Source of the DNA: Cyclobacteriaceae bacterium
Lineage (GTDB): Bacteria > Bacteroidota > Bacteroidia > Cytophagales > Cyclobacteriaceae
Direction of reading: 5' to 3'
Assembly: GCA_016786585.1 (NCBI GenBank)
Contig: JAEUUI010000008.1
Location: 62,001-126,000 of the forward strand
DNA: 64,000 nt
A program made the position numbers and the translations under genes. Each line of letters opens with the position of its first letter. Position 1 is the stretch's first letter. The notes beneath the pieces are model-generated. The model made no database searches. It was not told where the DNA came from and was given only the letters and a program-made list of their open reading frames with translations. Shown here one piece after another: positions 41,561-50,264 of the stretch.

Positions 41561-42156
41561 TGGAAGTATACGACAACATAAAAGCATACCATGCTAAAAC
41601 GCAGAAGGAGTGGCGGGCTTGGCTGAAGAAAAATCATCAGTCAGAAAAGTCTGTTTGGCTAATCATTTACAGGAAGGAAAGTGAAACACCCAGCGTGTAC
41701 TATCCCGAAGCGGTAGACGAAGCCTTGTGTTTTGGCTGGATCGACAGCAAGCCAAACAAACGCGATGCGGAGAGTTACTACCTCTTCTTCGCGAAGCGAA
41801 ATCCTAAAAGCAATTGGAGCAAGATTAACAAAGATAAAGTAACACGACTGATCAAAGCGGGTAAGATGCAACCCGCAGGCCTCGAAATGATTCGCATCGC
41901 AAAAGAAAAAGGAACGTGGACTGCGTTAGACCAAGTAGAAAGTATTACCCTCCCGGACGATCTCAGGATACTCTTTACCCGGAACAAAACAGCGTTTAAG
42001 AATTGGGAGAACTTTCCGAAATCCGCGAAGAGCGGTATCCTCCAATGGATTTTAAATGCTAAGAAACCCGAGACACGCCAGAAGCGAATCGAAGAAACCG
42101 TTGCGCTAGCCGCGAAGAACATCCGGGCAAATAGCTATCCAAAACCTACTCCCTAA
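41560..42156 (+). CDS. YdeI/OmpD-associated family protein
   Basis: A 198-residue protein with the YdeI-like plan: KAYHAKTQKEWRAWLKKNHQ, then EAVDEALCFGWIDSKPNKRD, YYLFFAKRNPKSNWSKINKD, and a C-terminal LQWILNAKKPETRQKRIEET. It starts at a TTG; no ATG is available near the conserved N-terminus. The C-terminal KPTP and the stop are encoded by heptamer repeat DNA. Function not established; relatives are annotated as bacteriocin-protection or OmpD-associated proteins. Confidence 0.9.
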   Translation: MEVYDNIKAYHAKTQKEWRAWLKKNHQSEKSVWLIIYRKESETPSVYYPEAVDEALCFGWIDSKPNKRDAESYYLFFAKRNPKSNWSKINKDKVTRLIKAGKMQPAGLEMIRIAKEKGTWTALDQVESITLPDDLRILFTRNKTAFKNWENFPKSAKSGILQWILNAKKPETRQKRIEETVALAAKNIRANSYPKPTP

Positions 42157-42256
42157 TGCCTACTCCCTAATGCCTAATCCCTAATCCCTAATCCCTAATC
42201 CCTAATCCCCTAATCCCTACTACCTACTAACTACTAACTACTAACGACTAACAATT
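42144..42256. repeat. heptamer tract supplying both convergent stop codons
   Basis: Sixteen units: ACCTACT-like, CCCTAAT, GCCTACT, CCCTAAT, GCCTAAT, CCCTAAT four times, one 8-mer, CCCTACT, ACCTACT, AACTACT twice, AACGACT, AACAATT. The plus-strand gene ends inside it (KPTP, TAA) and the minus-strand gene ends inside it (VSR, TAG). Confidence 0.92.
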
Positions 42257-43686
42257 CCCTTCGCCATAAATGGAAAGATTAACCCGTGGAATGGCAGCAC
42301 GAGGTACCAGTAGAGGCGGCCCCACAACCCGAGAGGCCTGAACGTAGCCGTTTGATACAACACCTGCGTGCCATTAACCTCTTTAATCTTGAACTCCAGC
42401 CACGCTTCACCCGGCAGTTTCATTTCGGCAAACAACAACAGCCGTCCGTTTTCTTTGTCAGCCACCAGCACACGCCAGAAGTCGAGGGCATCGCCAGGTT
42501 TTAGATCCGTTTCACTTCTGCGGCCCCTGCGCAGTCCCACACCGCCAACCATCTTGTCCATCAATCCGCGAATGCGCCACATCCAGTTGCCGAAATACCA
42601 GCCACGTTTGCCCCCGATCGACCAGATGTTGTTGATCACATCCTCGCGGTTGCGGGTAAAGGCAACATTTCGTTTGTCGGTAAACACCGCATGTTCGGGT
42701 ACATGCACATTGTCGAGAAAGTTTTTATCGAGCGTACCGAGTGAGATAGAATCCTTCCAGCTGGAGATCACACTCTTCTGGCTGATCTTGTCGAACGCCA
42801 GGCGTACGGCTTCCTCGTAGCTGAGCAGTTTTGTGGGAACAATTTTCTGAATGCGGTTATCGCGGCAGATCACTTCATTCTTCATGCTGTTCACCAGGTT
42901 GCGCGCCAGCGAGAAGGTGGTTGAGGTTACAAACACAAGCCACAGCGAAGATAGTTTGGGTGTGAGCACAGGAACCGTAACAATCATCCGGTTCAGTTTT
43001 CGTACGCGGGCAAACCCGTAGAGCATTTGTTTATACGTGACCACCTCTGTTCCGCCAATGTCGAACGTTTGGTTATAGGTTTCTGGAATCAAGATTACAC
43101 CATGCAGGTATTCGATCACATTGCGGATGCCAATCGGCTGACAGCGCGTCTTCAGCCATTTGGGAGCAATCATCATAGGAAGTTTTTCCACCAGGTCGCG
43201 GATGATTTCAAACGAAGCACTTCCCGATCCGATGATGATCGCGGCCCGCAGCACCGTGAGCGGAGCGTTGGCTTGCGCCAGGATATCTTCTACATTCTTC
43301 CGCGACAGCAGATGATCCGACAGGTCAGCATCATTCACAATGCCGCTCAGGTAAATGATCTGTTGCGCGCGCGTAGCATTCACGATTGTTACAAAGTTCT
43401 GTGCCGACTGCGATTCAGCCGAGCTGAAATCGGGATTCGAAGAACTCATCGAATGCACGAGGTAGTATGCCGCATCAATGTCGGCGGGGATCGTGGAGGG
43501 TAATTGATCACCGTTCAGATCAGCTTCAATAACCGTAACCTGTGCCAGGAATTCGGGTGTAAAATCCTCCCAGTCGAACCTGCGCTTGTCGCGTACGAGA
43601 CACACTACCTGGTGGCCGGCTTCTACCAGAACAGGTAACAATCTTCGGCCGATGTAACCGGTAGAGCCGGTGAGCAGGATTTTCAT
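42241..43686 (-). CDS. NmrA/SDR-type NAD-binding protein with DUF2867 C-terminal domain
   Basis: A 481-residue protein. Residues 1-~300 are an atypical short-chain dehydrogenase/NmrA-like Rossmann domain (MKILLTGSTGYIGRRLLPVL with a GxxGxxG motif). The C-terminal part is DUF2867-like (WSIGGKRGWYFGNWMWRIRG; KPGDALDFWRVLVADKENG). The start at 43686 puts the Rossmann motif at the extreme N-terminus. Substrate unknown; some relatives bind NADPH and act in lipid or polyketide handling. Confidence 0.9.
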   Translation of the reverse strand: MKILLTGSTGYIGRRLLPVLVEAGHQVVCLVRDKRRFDWEDFTPEFLAQVTVIEADLNGDQLPSTIPADIDAAYYLVHSMSSSNPDFSSAESQSAQNFVTIVNATRAQQIIYLSGIVNDADLSDHLLSRKNVEDILAQANAPLTVLRAAIIIGSGSASFEIIRDLVEKLPMMIAPKWLKTRCQPIGIRNVIEYLHGVILIPETYNQTFDIGGTEVVTYKQMLYGFARVRKLNRMIVTVPVLTPKLSSLWLVFVTSTTFSLARNLVNSMKNEVICRDNRIQKIVPTKLLSYEEAVRLAFDKISQKSVISSWKDSISLGTLDKNFLDNVHVPEHAVFTDKRNVAFTRNREDVINNIWSIGGKRGWYFGNWMWRIRGLMDKMVGGVGLRRGRRSETDLKPGDALDFWRVLVADKENGRLLLFAEMKLPGEAWLEFKIKEVNGTQVLYQTATFRPLGLWGRLYWYLVLPFHGLIFPFMAKGIVSR

Positions 43687-43763
43687 GGGGATCAGGTTCG
43701 TAGGCATAAAACAACCCGCACGGCAGAATGTTATGCAGATACCGTGACTCTTCATTTCTGAGT

Positions 43764-43990
43764 ACGACCGAAGCGTCATTGCGAACCGTCATGCGCTTGC
43801 CCGCCTCTGGCGGGAGCGTAGCGAACGTCATTGCGAGGGAGTAACCCGAAAGATTCGATGACCGAGTCCAACACGACCGAAGCGTCATTGCGAGGGAGGT
43901 ACCCAAATGAATCACTGGTTGGATACTTTCCCGACCGAAGCAATCTCTTTCACACCGTCATCCTGATCCCGACTTGTCGGGAGAAGGATC
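43764..43990. repeat. widespread CGTCATTGCGAGG-type intergenic repeat
   Basis: CGACCGAAGCGTCATTGCGA occurs at about 43765-43784 and again at 43874-43893; GTCATTGCGAGGGAG occurs twice. CGACCGAAGCAATCTC (about 43944) is the opposite arm, and TCCTGATCCCGACTTGTCGGG follows. The reading RHCEERSDEAI-type peptides in many genomes come from such elements. The spacer 43687-44087 holds this element and no gene that I can support. Confidence 0.78.
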
Positions 43991-44087
43991 CCCTTGTAGC
44001 ATAACGCCCCGTCAATTGATAAATTTTTAACAAATCATCCCCGAACATTAAAAGTATCCGTCCGTTACTCCGGGAAACCCTTCGTTA

Positions 44088-44966
44088 ATGAACCGTAACC
44101 TTCCATTCTTCTGCCTGCTCATGTTCGCAACAGGCATCACATTCGCACAACAAACTCCCGAACTGTTTCAGCCGGGCATCATCTCCAACGGAGGCGTGTT
44201 CGGATTCACACTCTCGCCCGACTCCCGCGTGGCACTGTGGGTACTATCCAACGGCAAACGCGACACACTTAAAATAATGGAGTCGCGGAAAACGAAAGGT
44301 AAATGGTCGGCCCCGCAGGTGGCATCCTTCTCAACAGCAACAGGGGCCTGGAAAGACATCGACCCGGTATTTAGCCCCGATGGAAAAAAGGTATTATTCC
44401 AGTCGACCCGCAACACCCATCGCACAGCCGACCGTAAAGACTTTGATATCTGGGCTGTGGAGGTTACGTCAACCGGATGGAGCGAACCGTACCCGCTGGC
44501 AGGTGAGATTAACTCCGAAGTGTCGGAATCATACGCATCCATTACCAAAGACGGCACTGTGTACTTCATGAAAGAGAACGACAACAACACCGGCCGTTCC
44601 GACATTTACTTTTCAGAATTGAAAGCTGGCAAATACCAGAAGCCTCAGAACATTGGGACGCCTATTAACACAACCGAGCGCGAGTCAAACCCATTCATTG
44701 CCGCGGATGGAAGCTATATCATCTACTTCTCCTCCGACACCACCGGGTTAGGAGACGTTGATCTTTTTATCTCTTTTAAAAACAACAATAAGTGGACTGC
44801 ACCCAAAAACCTCGGTGCGCCAATCAACTCCGAACGTGCCGAGTTCTGTCCGTTTGTTCACACAAAAGAGAAGCGCTTGTATTTCGCCCGCCAGCGCAAG
44901 ACCGAAAGCGGCAGGATGGAGGAGAACATATATTCGGTTAATTTTGATGTAAGCCGGTATCGGTGA
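44088..44966 (+). CDS. PD40 (WD40-like) exported protein
   Basis: A 292-residue secreted protein (signal to AQQ, about residue 21). PD40 blades are visible as FTLSPDSRVALWVLSNGKRD, DPVFSPDGKKVLFQSTRN, YASITKDGTVYFMKENDN, NPFIAADGSYIIYFSSDTTG and CPFVHTKEKRLYFARQRK. A paralogue of the lipoprotein at 16564-17448, but without a lipobox. Probably periplasmic; often associated with outer-membrane or peptidoglycan-binding partners. Confidence 0.88.
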   Translation: MNRNLPFFCLLMFATGITFAQQTPELFQPGIISNGGVFGFTLSPDSRVALWVLSNGKRDTLKIMESRKTKGKWSAPQVASFSTATGAWKDIDPVFSPDGKKVLFQSTRNTHRTADRKDFDIWAVEVTSTGWSEPYPLAGEINSEVSESYASITKDGTVYFMKENDNNTGRSDIYFSELKAGKYQKPQNIGTPINTTERESNPFIAADGSYIIYFSSDTTGLGDVDLFISFKNNNKWTAPKNLGAPINSERAEFCPFVHTKEKRLYFARQRKTESGRMEENIYSVNFDVSRYR

Positions 44967-45036
44967 ACCCGGCAATAAACAAGTGCTGCCATGGAACAAT
45001 GCCCTGTTTGTTACAGTGAACTTAAAAGCGAAACCA

Positions 45037-45432
45037 ATGAACCCAAACCGTGATTCAACTTTTCGCATTGAAAATATAGCACCCATCCTGTACGTGACCG
45101 ACATGGAAAGAAGCCTTGCCTTCTACGTGGATATCCTTGGCTTCAAAAAAGCCGAATGGGGAGATGATACGTTCACCAGCATCAACCGGGATAATTCAGG
45201 CTTGTATTTATGTAAAGGCGCGCAGGGTGTACCGGGTACCTGGGTTTGGTTCGGGTTTGATGGCGATATCATTGCGTTACATGAACAACTTAAGTTGAAA
45301 GGCGTGACAATTAAACTCCCCCCGACAAACTTCTCGTGGGCTTATGAAATGCAAATCCAGGACCCTGACGGTCACGTACTGCGGTTTGGAACAGACCCGA
45401 ATGATCAAGAGCCATTTGCCGATCTTATATAG
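45037..45432 (+). CDS. VOC family (glyoxalase-like) protein
   Basis: A 131-residue VOC protein: IAPILYVTDMERSLAFYVDI, LGFKKAEWGDDTFTSINR, then GTWVWFGFDGDIIALHEQ and IQDPDGHVLRFGTDP. It is close in type to bleomycin-resistance-like VOC proteins. Start 45037 (MNPNRDS) is preferred over an upstream TTG that adds a poorly conserved stretch. Confidence 0.88.
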   Translation: MNPNRDSTFRIENIAPILYVTDMERSLAFYVDILGFKKAEWGDDTFTSINRDNSGLYLCKGAQGVPGTWVWFGFDGDIIALHEQLKLKGVTIKLPPTNFSWAYEMQIQDPDGHVLRFGTDPNDQEPFADLI

Positions 45433-45483
45433 AGTAATGAAAATAGAGTGAAATGAAGTTCCGTTATAACATTTTGATTCTTA

Positions 45484-45981
45484 TTGGAAGACTGCTTTTT
45501 ACTAAGCCTGCTTCTTATTCCCTTAATTGCCTTGTCGATATTTATAATACAGGGACGAAGGCCTGAAAACCTGTTTACGATGATTTTCATTTTTGTGATC
45601 ATCTGTGTTGTCGTTATTTCATTGATCAAAGCAACGGTAGCTGAAACCTATCATATTCAGGTTGATAATAAACAGATCGTTTTGATCAGGCCCTTTTTTG
45701 AATCACAAAAGCCAGTCAATCTGAACCGTGCAAAAGGATACAGTATATCGAAGGTGAAATATGGTTGGTACCTGGGAATGACTCTTCAGCAAAGCAGGTC
45801 CTTGATAGTTTACACTGCAGAACATGGTCCGGTTGAGCTCGTCAGCTATAATTACCGCTCGTTCGATGAATTGGAGAGCGCAATTCGCAAATCCGGATTA
45901 GTGCACCTTGGGCATGAAGCTTACAAAGCAACATGGTCGGGAAGACGTTATCAGTTTGAAGAAAAGCCCGAGCGGCAATAA
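45484..45981 (+). CDS. membrane protein of unknown function
   Basis: A 165-residue protein with two N-terminal membrane helices (about 3-22 and 31-50) and a soluble tail containing IQVDNKQIVLIRPFFESQKP and RAKGYSISKVKYGWYLGM, reminiscent of a PH-like strand pair. The start is a TTG. An ATG at 45453 opens a different frame (MKFRYNILILIGRLLF), so a frameshift near 45490 cannot be excluded. Function unknown. Confidence 0.6.
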   Translation: MEDCFLLSLLLIPLIALSIFIIQGRRPENLFTMIFIFVIICVVVISLIKATVAETYHIQVDNKQIVLIRPFFESQKPVNLNRAKGYSISKVKYGWYLGMTLQQSRSLIVYTAEHGPVELVSYNYRSFDELESAIRKSGLVHLGHEAYKATWSGRRYQFEEKPERQ

Positions 45982-46167
45982 TGTTTATAACGCATATCGG
46001 CATGAGCTGGCATTAGCGATTAGCAGGCCCGGGGGTTCTCTACTTCAACTTTCTATTGTGCTACTGGTATTCCGGGATCCTGGCTCATTTGTCAGTTGTA
46101 GCGGCTGTAGCCGAAGATAGTTGCATACTATTAAATCCCGTCAGCCGTTAGAAAGCAAACCCCGTTT

Positions 46168-47316
46168 ATGAACATCCGCGCCCGGTTACTTCCGGTACCA
46201 ATTCTATTGCTGGTTCTAAGTTGTAAGAAGCCGATTGAAACATTGCCAGTACTCGACATTCCTCCGCCTGATCCATGCAGGACCCATGTTTGGGAACCGC
46301 TGGACTCAGTCGAAGTCGATACTGTATTCGCCATACATGGAAACTACCGCGATTTGCTGGTCACCCGAAGAGGAGTTATTGCATTGAGTAATGACGGAAA
46401 ATTGTTTCTCTGGAAACCGGGAAGTAAAAGTGTGAGGCGGTTAACAGACCGATCGCACATTTCTGCTATTGCGCTGGATAAAGATGAGAACATCTATTTC
46501 GTGGAGCGCGACAAAATGATCTATCGATACCATGCAACCGGAAAGCTTAAACTCATTGGACGACTAGATAGTGTAATCCATCGACTTGCTGTAAACTCTA
46601 AAAAGGAAGTGTTTGCTATCACCTCATATGGGATATATGACATGGATAATCTGGAAAAGTTCTTTCCCGATTCACTTCCCAACAATCCCTTTGTCATTTC
46701 CAAATTTTGGTATAAACCATCCTGCACGTTGGTGGATTCTGCCGATAACCTTTGGGTTGGCTTTGCGTATGGCGAATGGGGCGGGAACTTGATAAGTTTC
46801 AATACGATTACACGGAAATTCAACCCGATATTATTTGACAGCATGCAACTGTCACTGATGCCGGTGATGAGCATATTCGAGGGTGATAATAAAACAGTTT
46901 ATGCCACCAGCGGATTGATGCATTTTGTGGTAAGCGGCGACATTGTGGCAATAAAGAACTCCACTGCACGCGTAATCTATGACAGGTGTGCAGAACCGGA
47001 ACACTACTATGAGTCTACGGATCCCAGAACTGACCTGGGCGAATACATCGGTCCCGGAGCATTCGATCATGTCAGCGATCAGTTGCTGTACTATTCAAAC
47101 GAAGGTTTTTTCTATGCAACGTTCTCCGGCAACCTTTTTTGTAAAGGTCTTTATTATAAGCCAAAATTGCTGTGGCGGCAAGGTCAGCAAATGGCGGTGG
47201 GAGCAGGGATGAATGTTGAAAAGATTCAAGTGCTGGGGGATCGTGAATTTTTATTCCTGACTTCTGAAAGCGGAATAGGTTACCTTAACCACGACAAGCT
47301 GACATTTTTTAAATGA
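46168..47316 (+). CDS. propeller-like lipoprotein
   Basis: A 382-residue lipoprotein (signal ending LVLSC, Cys19). The mature protein has short repeats typical of beta-propellers: GVIALSNDGKLFLWKPGSKS, SAIALDKDENIYFVERDKMI, RLAVNSKKEVFAITSYGIYD, and TLVDSADNLWVGFAYGEWG. No catalytic site is evident; ligand binding at the cell surface is likely but unproven. Confidence 0.8.
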   Translation: MNIRARLLPVPILLLVLSCKKPIETLPVLDIPPPDPCRTHVWEPLDSVEVDTVFAIHGNYRDLLVTRRGVIALSNDGKLFLWKPGSKSVRRLTDRSHISAIALDKDENIYFVERDKMIYRYHATGKLKLIGRLDSVIHRLAVNSKKEVFAITSYGIYDMDNLEKFFPDSLPNNPFVISKFWYKPSCTLVDSADNLWVGFAYGEWGGNLISFNTITRKFNPILFDSMQLSLMPVMSIFEGDNKTVYATSGLMHFVVSGDIVAIKNSTARVIYDRCAEPEHYYESTDPRTDLGEYIGPGAFDHVSDQLLYYSNEGFFYATFSGNLFCKGLYYKPKLLWRQGQQMAVGAGMNVEKIQVLGDREFLFLTSESGIGYLNHDKLTFFK

Positions 47317-47348
47317 CAGCCTATCGGGTGTGCAGATTAAGTGTGTTT

Positions 47349-47852
47349 TTACTTCAATGTTGCCAGCAACTCATCAAGTGAGCCGAGCGTCATCGTAAAT
47401 CCTTCCTTGAAGCCCATCTTAATCGTTGCCTCCATGTCTTCAAGCGTTTTGCACTGGATGAGAATGTCTACGGTTGTCACGCCATTCTTCTCGCTGAAGC
47501 TCAGGTTCCACTCCGAGCCCGGGTCTGTCGGGTTGATGTTTCCTTCCTTATCAGAAAATGCATCAAAATATTTGTACCCTGAAATAGGAGAGATGTCTCG
47601 GTAATCCTGGATCGCCCAGCCTTCCTGGCTTCCATCCGGGCTAACCATCGCATAAAGTCTGCGGCCGCCCTTCTTGAATTCCATACTCTTCGTTCGTGAA
47701 ATCCAGGGCTTGGGTGCCCACCACTGGTCAAGCAAGTAAGCCTTGGTAAACGTATCCCACACCAGCTTTTGCGGAGCAGCAAATTCTTTGCGTACAGTTA
47801 CGGTTAAATCTTCTTTGTTGATAATAAAGTCAAATAATAATCCGGGTTTCAT
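47349..47852 (-). CDS. SRPBCC (AHSA1-type) domain protein
   Basis: A 167-residue SRPBCC protein (VTVRKEFAAPQKLVWDTFTK, LLDQWWAPKPWISRTKSMEF, GGRRLYAMVSPDG). The C-terminus is a long helix LGSLDELLATLK. Last gene of the second ArsR operon, 40 bases after another SRPBCC gene. Confidence 0.92.
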   Translation of the reverse strand: MKPGLLFDFIINKEDLTVTVRKEFAAPQKLVWDTFTKAYLLDQWWAPKPWISRTKSMEFKKGGRRLYAMVSPDGSQEGWAIQDYRDISPISGYKYFDAFSDKEGNINPTDPGSEWNLSFSEKNGVTTVDILIQCKTLEDMEATIKMGFKEGFTMTLGSLDELLATLK

Positions 47853-47892
47853 AGCGTGTAGTGTTTAGTGTGGTAAATCGTGTTTCAGTTGA

Positions 47893-48384
47893 TTAAAGTT
47901 TTGTGAGCAGCTCATCGAGCTTATCGTAGCCATCGTTAATTCCGCTTTCCATTCCGCTGGCCATCATGGCATCACGGTCGGCCTGCGAGCGGCATACAGA
48001 ATGAACCGTTACGCGCGTGCGATTGCCCGGCAGCGATTCAAACGTGGTGCAATCGAGCGTTACATGACCGCGTTCCGGCAAACCTTCAAACTCAAACGTC
48101 TGGATGATCCGTTCGGGAGCCGTTACTTCATGAATTGCGCCGTTGAAGCTTGCAACAGTCTTCCCGTTTTTATCCACCACGCTGTAGCGATACGAGCCCC
48201 CTGATTTGGAATTGTAATGGTGAATGTTCACATCATATTTTTTCGGACCGAGCCACTGCCTGATCAGTTCCGGATCGGCATGAGCGTTAAACACAAGCTC
48301 ACGCGGTGCATGAAATTCGCGCACAATCGAAACATCCATGCGGCCCGGCTCAGCAATAATTTTGGTTTCAAGTTTCGTCTTCAT
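47893..48384 (-). CDS. SRPBCC (AHSA1-type) domain protein
   Basis: A 163-residue SRPBCC protein: DVSIVREFHAPRELVFNAHA, LIRQWLGPKKYDVNIHHYN, GGSYRYSVVDKNGKTVASFN and a C-terminal GYDKLDELLTKL helix. Its start overlaps the ArsR stop by four bases (ATGA), so the two are co-translated. Middle gene of a three-gene operon. Confidence 0.93.
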   Translation of the reverse strand: MKTKLETKIIAEPGRMDVSIVREFHAPRELVFNAHADPELIRQWLGPKKYDVNIHHYNSKSGGSYRYSVVDKNGKTVASFNGAIHEVTAPERIIQTFEFEGLPERGHVTLDCTTFESLPGNRTRVTVHSVCRSQADRDAMMASGMESGINDGYDKLDELLTKL

Positions 48385-48734
48385 GATTTCTTCTTTTTTG
48401 ATTTTTTGGTTTTCCCTTCAACCTGCATGCGATCCAGTAAAGCATCGAGTTGCGTGTAGCGTTCTTCCCACAACTTGCGGAAAGGTTCAAGCCAGTCGTT
48501 CACTTCACTCATCTTCTTCGGTTGCAGATAGCAGTACCGTTCCCGTCCCTGCTGACTGATCACCACCAGTCCGCATTCGGTTAATATTTTAATGTGCTGC
48601 GAGATTGCAGGCCGGCTGATATCAAAGTTTCCGGCAATCGAATTAAGATTCAATTGCTGGTGCTTGAGCATATTTAAAATGTCGCGCCTCACCGGGTCGG
48701 CAATCGCCTGGAATACATCTCTTCGGGTTTCCAT
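48381..48734 (-). CDS. ArsR family winged-helix transcriptional regulator
   Basis: A 117-residue paralogue of the regulator at 8761-9117: RRDVFQAIADPVRRDILN, FDISRPAISQHIKILTECGL as recognition helix, GRERYCYLQPKKMSEVNDWL wing, Lys-rich C-terminus (KTKKSKKKKS). It controls two downstream SRPBCC genes. Operator-like repeats differ in sequence from those of the first operon, so the two repressors have probably diverged in DNA specificity. Confidence 0.93.
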   Translation of the reverse strand: METRRDVFQAIADPVRRDILNMLKHQQLNLNSIAGNFDISRPAISQHIKILTECGLVVISQQGRERYCYLQPKKMSEVNDWLEPFRKLWEERYTQLDALLDRMQVEGKTKKSKKKKS

Positions 48735-48781
48735 TATATGTAAGTATCTGGTTACAAATTTATATGTAAGTATTTACTTAC
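48734..48781 (-). promoter_or_regulatory. double operator of the second ArsR/SRPBCC operon
   Basis: TTATATGTAAGTAT occurs at 48734-48747 and 48760-48773, 26 bp apart. The second copy runs into the dyad GTAAGT-ATTT-ACTTAC (48766-48781). The first copy begins three bases from the ATG. Confidence 0.75.
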
Positions 48782-48995
48782 GCAATGGTTTGGTGAAAAT
48801 TTTCTGAGTTTTTAGTGCTGAGCAGGGTGGCCCTGTCGAAAGCCGGGTGTCAGCCGAGCGTAGCCGAAGGCTAACGAGGCACTAGGGGGCATGCAAAAGA
48901 AAAGGAAGATGTTTTTTGAGTTTACCTGTTGTATACGGATGGCATACCTGATTCCGTAACCTGTAGAAAGCATAAAGCCAACGAGGCAATGACGG

Positions 48996-50198
48996 TTACA
49001 AATAACTCAACCACCATTTCTCCGGGTGATTGCGCTTGTATTGCTCGTAGCGCTTGCAAAGCGGGTACAATCCCACTACTAGCAATATCCACACGAGGTA
49101 CACAATACCGAGTCCATAGCCTTCGCCCGGAGCGACAAACATAAACGGGAATTGCTGCCCGACATTCGATGCGTCAGCAAAGCTGTGTCCGCGGGCGAAG
49201 AAACAGATCATCGCAGCAACGTGAATAACATAAATATGCAGGATATAATAAAAGAATGCCGTGCGCCCGAACACAACCATCGCATCGCTGAATGCATTCT
49301 TGATCTTCTCGACATACGCCAGCAGCAACAGGGCTGGCCCGAGCGTCATGCAAAGAAACAGCAGCGAGGGCGGATACTTGGTTGTATTCACAAACGACAG
49401 GATTGTAAAGAACACACTCGGTTGTGCCGACCAGTCAGATGGGTCGCCATACGCATTTGTGAATCGTACAATAATAAAGAGTGCAATCAATCCGAGCCCA
49501 AGGCGTATAAGTATTTTCTTGCGCGCTTCCGCGGAATAAGCTGAGGTGAACAATAAACCAGCGCAATATCCCAGCATCATCACGCCCATCCACGCAGGGA
49601 AGGGGTATACGAGCAACGCAACATGACCAGGTGCATATTGATACGGTACAAACACGCCATGATGGAAAAGATCCCACCAGAAGTTCGATTGGAAACCCGC
49701 GGCCGCTTCCGGAAAGTCGAGCAGGTTATGACCGGCCACCAGTACCACACCCATCACAAGAATTAGTTTATACGGGATGTTGATCAGGATCAGTAATCCA
49801 AACAGCAGCATGCTGATACCGATGGCCCAGATCACCTGAAAAGGGATGATATTATAGTGTACGTTGAACGTCCAGCCGAAGCTTACGATCAGCCATTCAA
49901 CCACAACAAGCCAAAGCCCGCGCTTTAAAAGGAAAACCCCCAGTTCTTGTTTGGTTTTCCGCTGACTTTGTAAAAAGATTGACGTTCCCGAAAGGAAAAT
50001 AAAAACCGGAGCGCAAAAATGCGTTATCCACCGGGTGAAAAACAACAGGCCGGTTGTGGTAGTAAGATCGAGCGGGTTGCCGGTATTTGCACCGATATGA
50101 AAGTAATCGCGTACGTGGTCGAGTGCCATGATAACCATGGCGATTCCGCGTACAACATCAATGGATTCAATCCGGGATTTGGCAAGTGGGGAGGTCAT
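48996..50198 (-). CDS. HGSNAT-like (DUF1624/heparan-alpha-glucosaminide N-acetyltransferase type) membrane protein
   Basis: A 400-residue protein with about ten membrane helices. The N-terminal signature RIESIDVVRGIAMVIMALDH followed by VRDYFHIGANTGN and later WITHFCAPVFIFLSGTSIFL defines the acyltransferase-like family, with His and Asp of the first loop as candidates for acyl transfer. The C-terminal FFYYILHIYVIHVAAMI is also conserved. Probably acetylates a glycan or lipid at the inner membrane; the substrate is unknown. Confidence 0.9.
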   Translation of the reverse strand: MTSPLAKSRIESIDVVRGIAMVIMALDHVRDYFHIGANTGNPLDLTTTTGLLFFTRWITHFCAPVFIFLSGTSIFLQSQRKTKQELGVFLLKRGLWLVVVEWLIVSFGWTFNVHYNIIPFQVIWAIGISMLLFGLLILINIPYKLILVMGVVLVAGHNLLDFPEAAAGFQSNFWWDLFHHGVFVPYQYAPGHVALLVYPFPAWMGVMMLGYCAGLLFTSAYSAEARKKILIRLGLGLIALFIIVRFTNAYGDPSDWSAQPSVFFTILSFVNTTKYPPSLLFLCMTLGPALLLLAYVEKIKNAFSDAMVVFGRTAFFYYILHIYVIHVAAMICFFARGHSFADASNVGQQFPFMFVAPGEGYGLGIVYLVWILLVVGLYPLCKRYEQYKRNHPEKWWLSYL

Positions 50199-50264
50199 GG
50201 CGGCAAATAAGGTTTTTGCTATGAAGATTTCAAACCAATTCAGTGACGTAAACCGAGGTATTGT

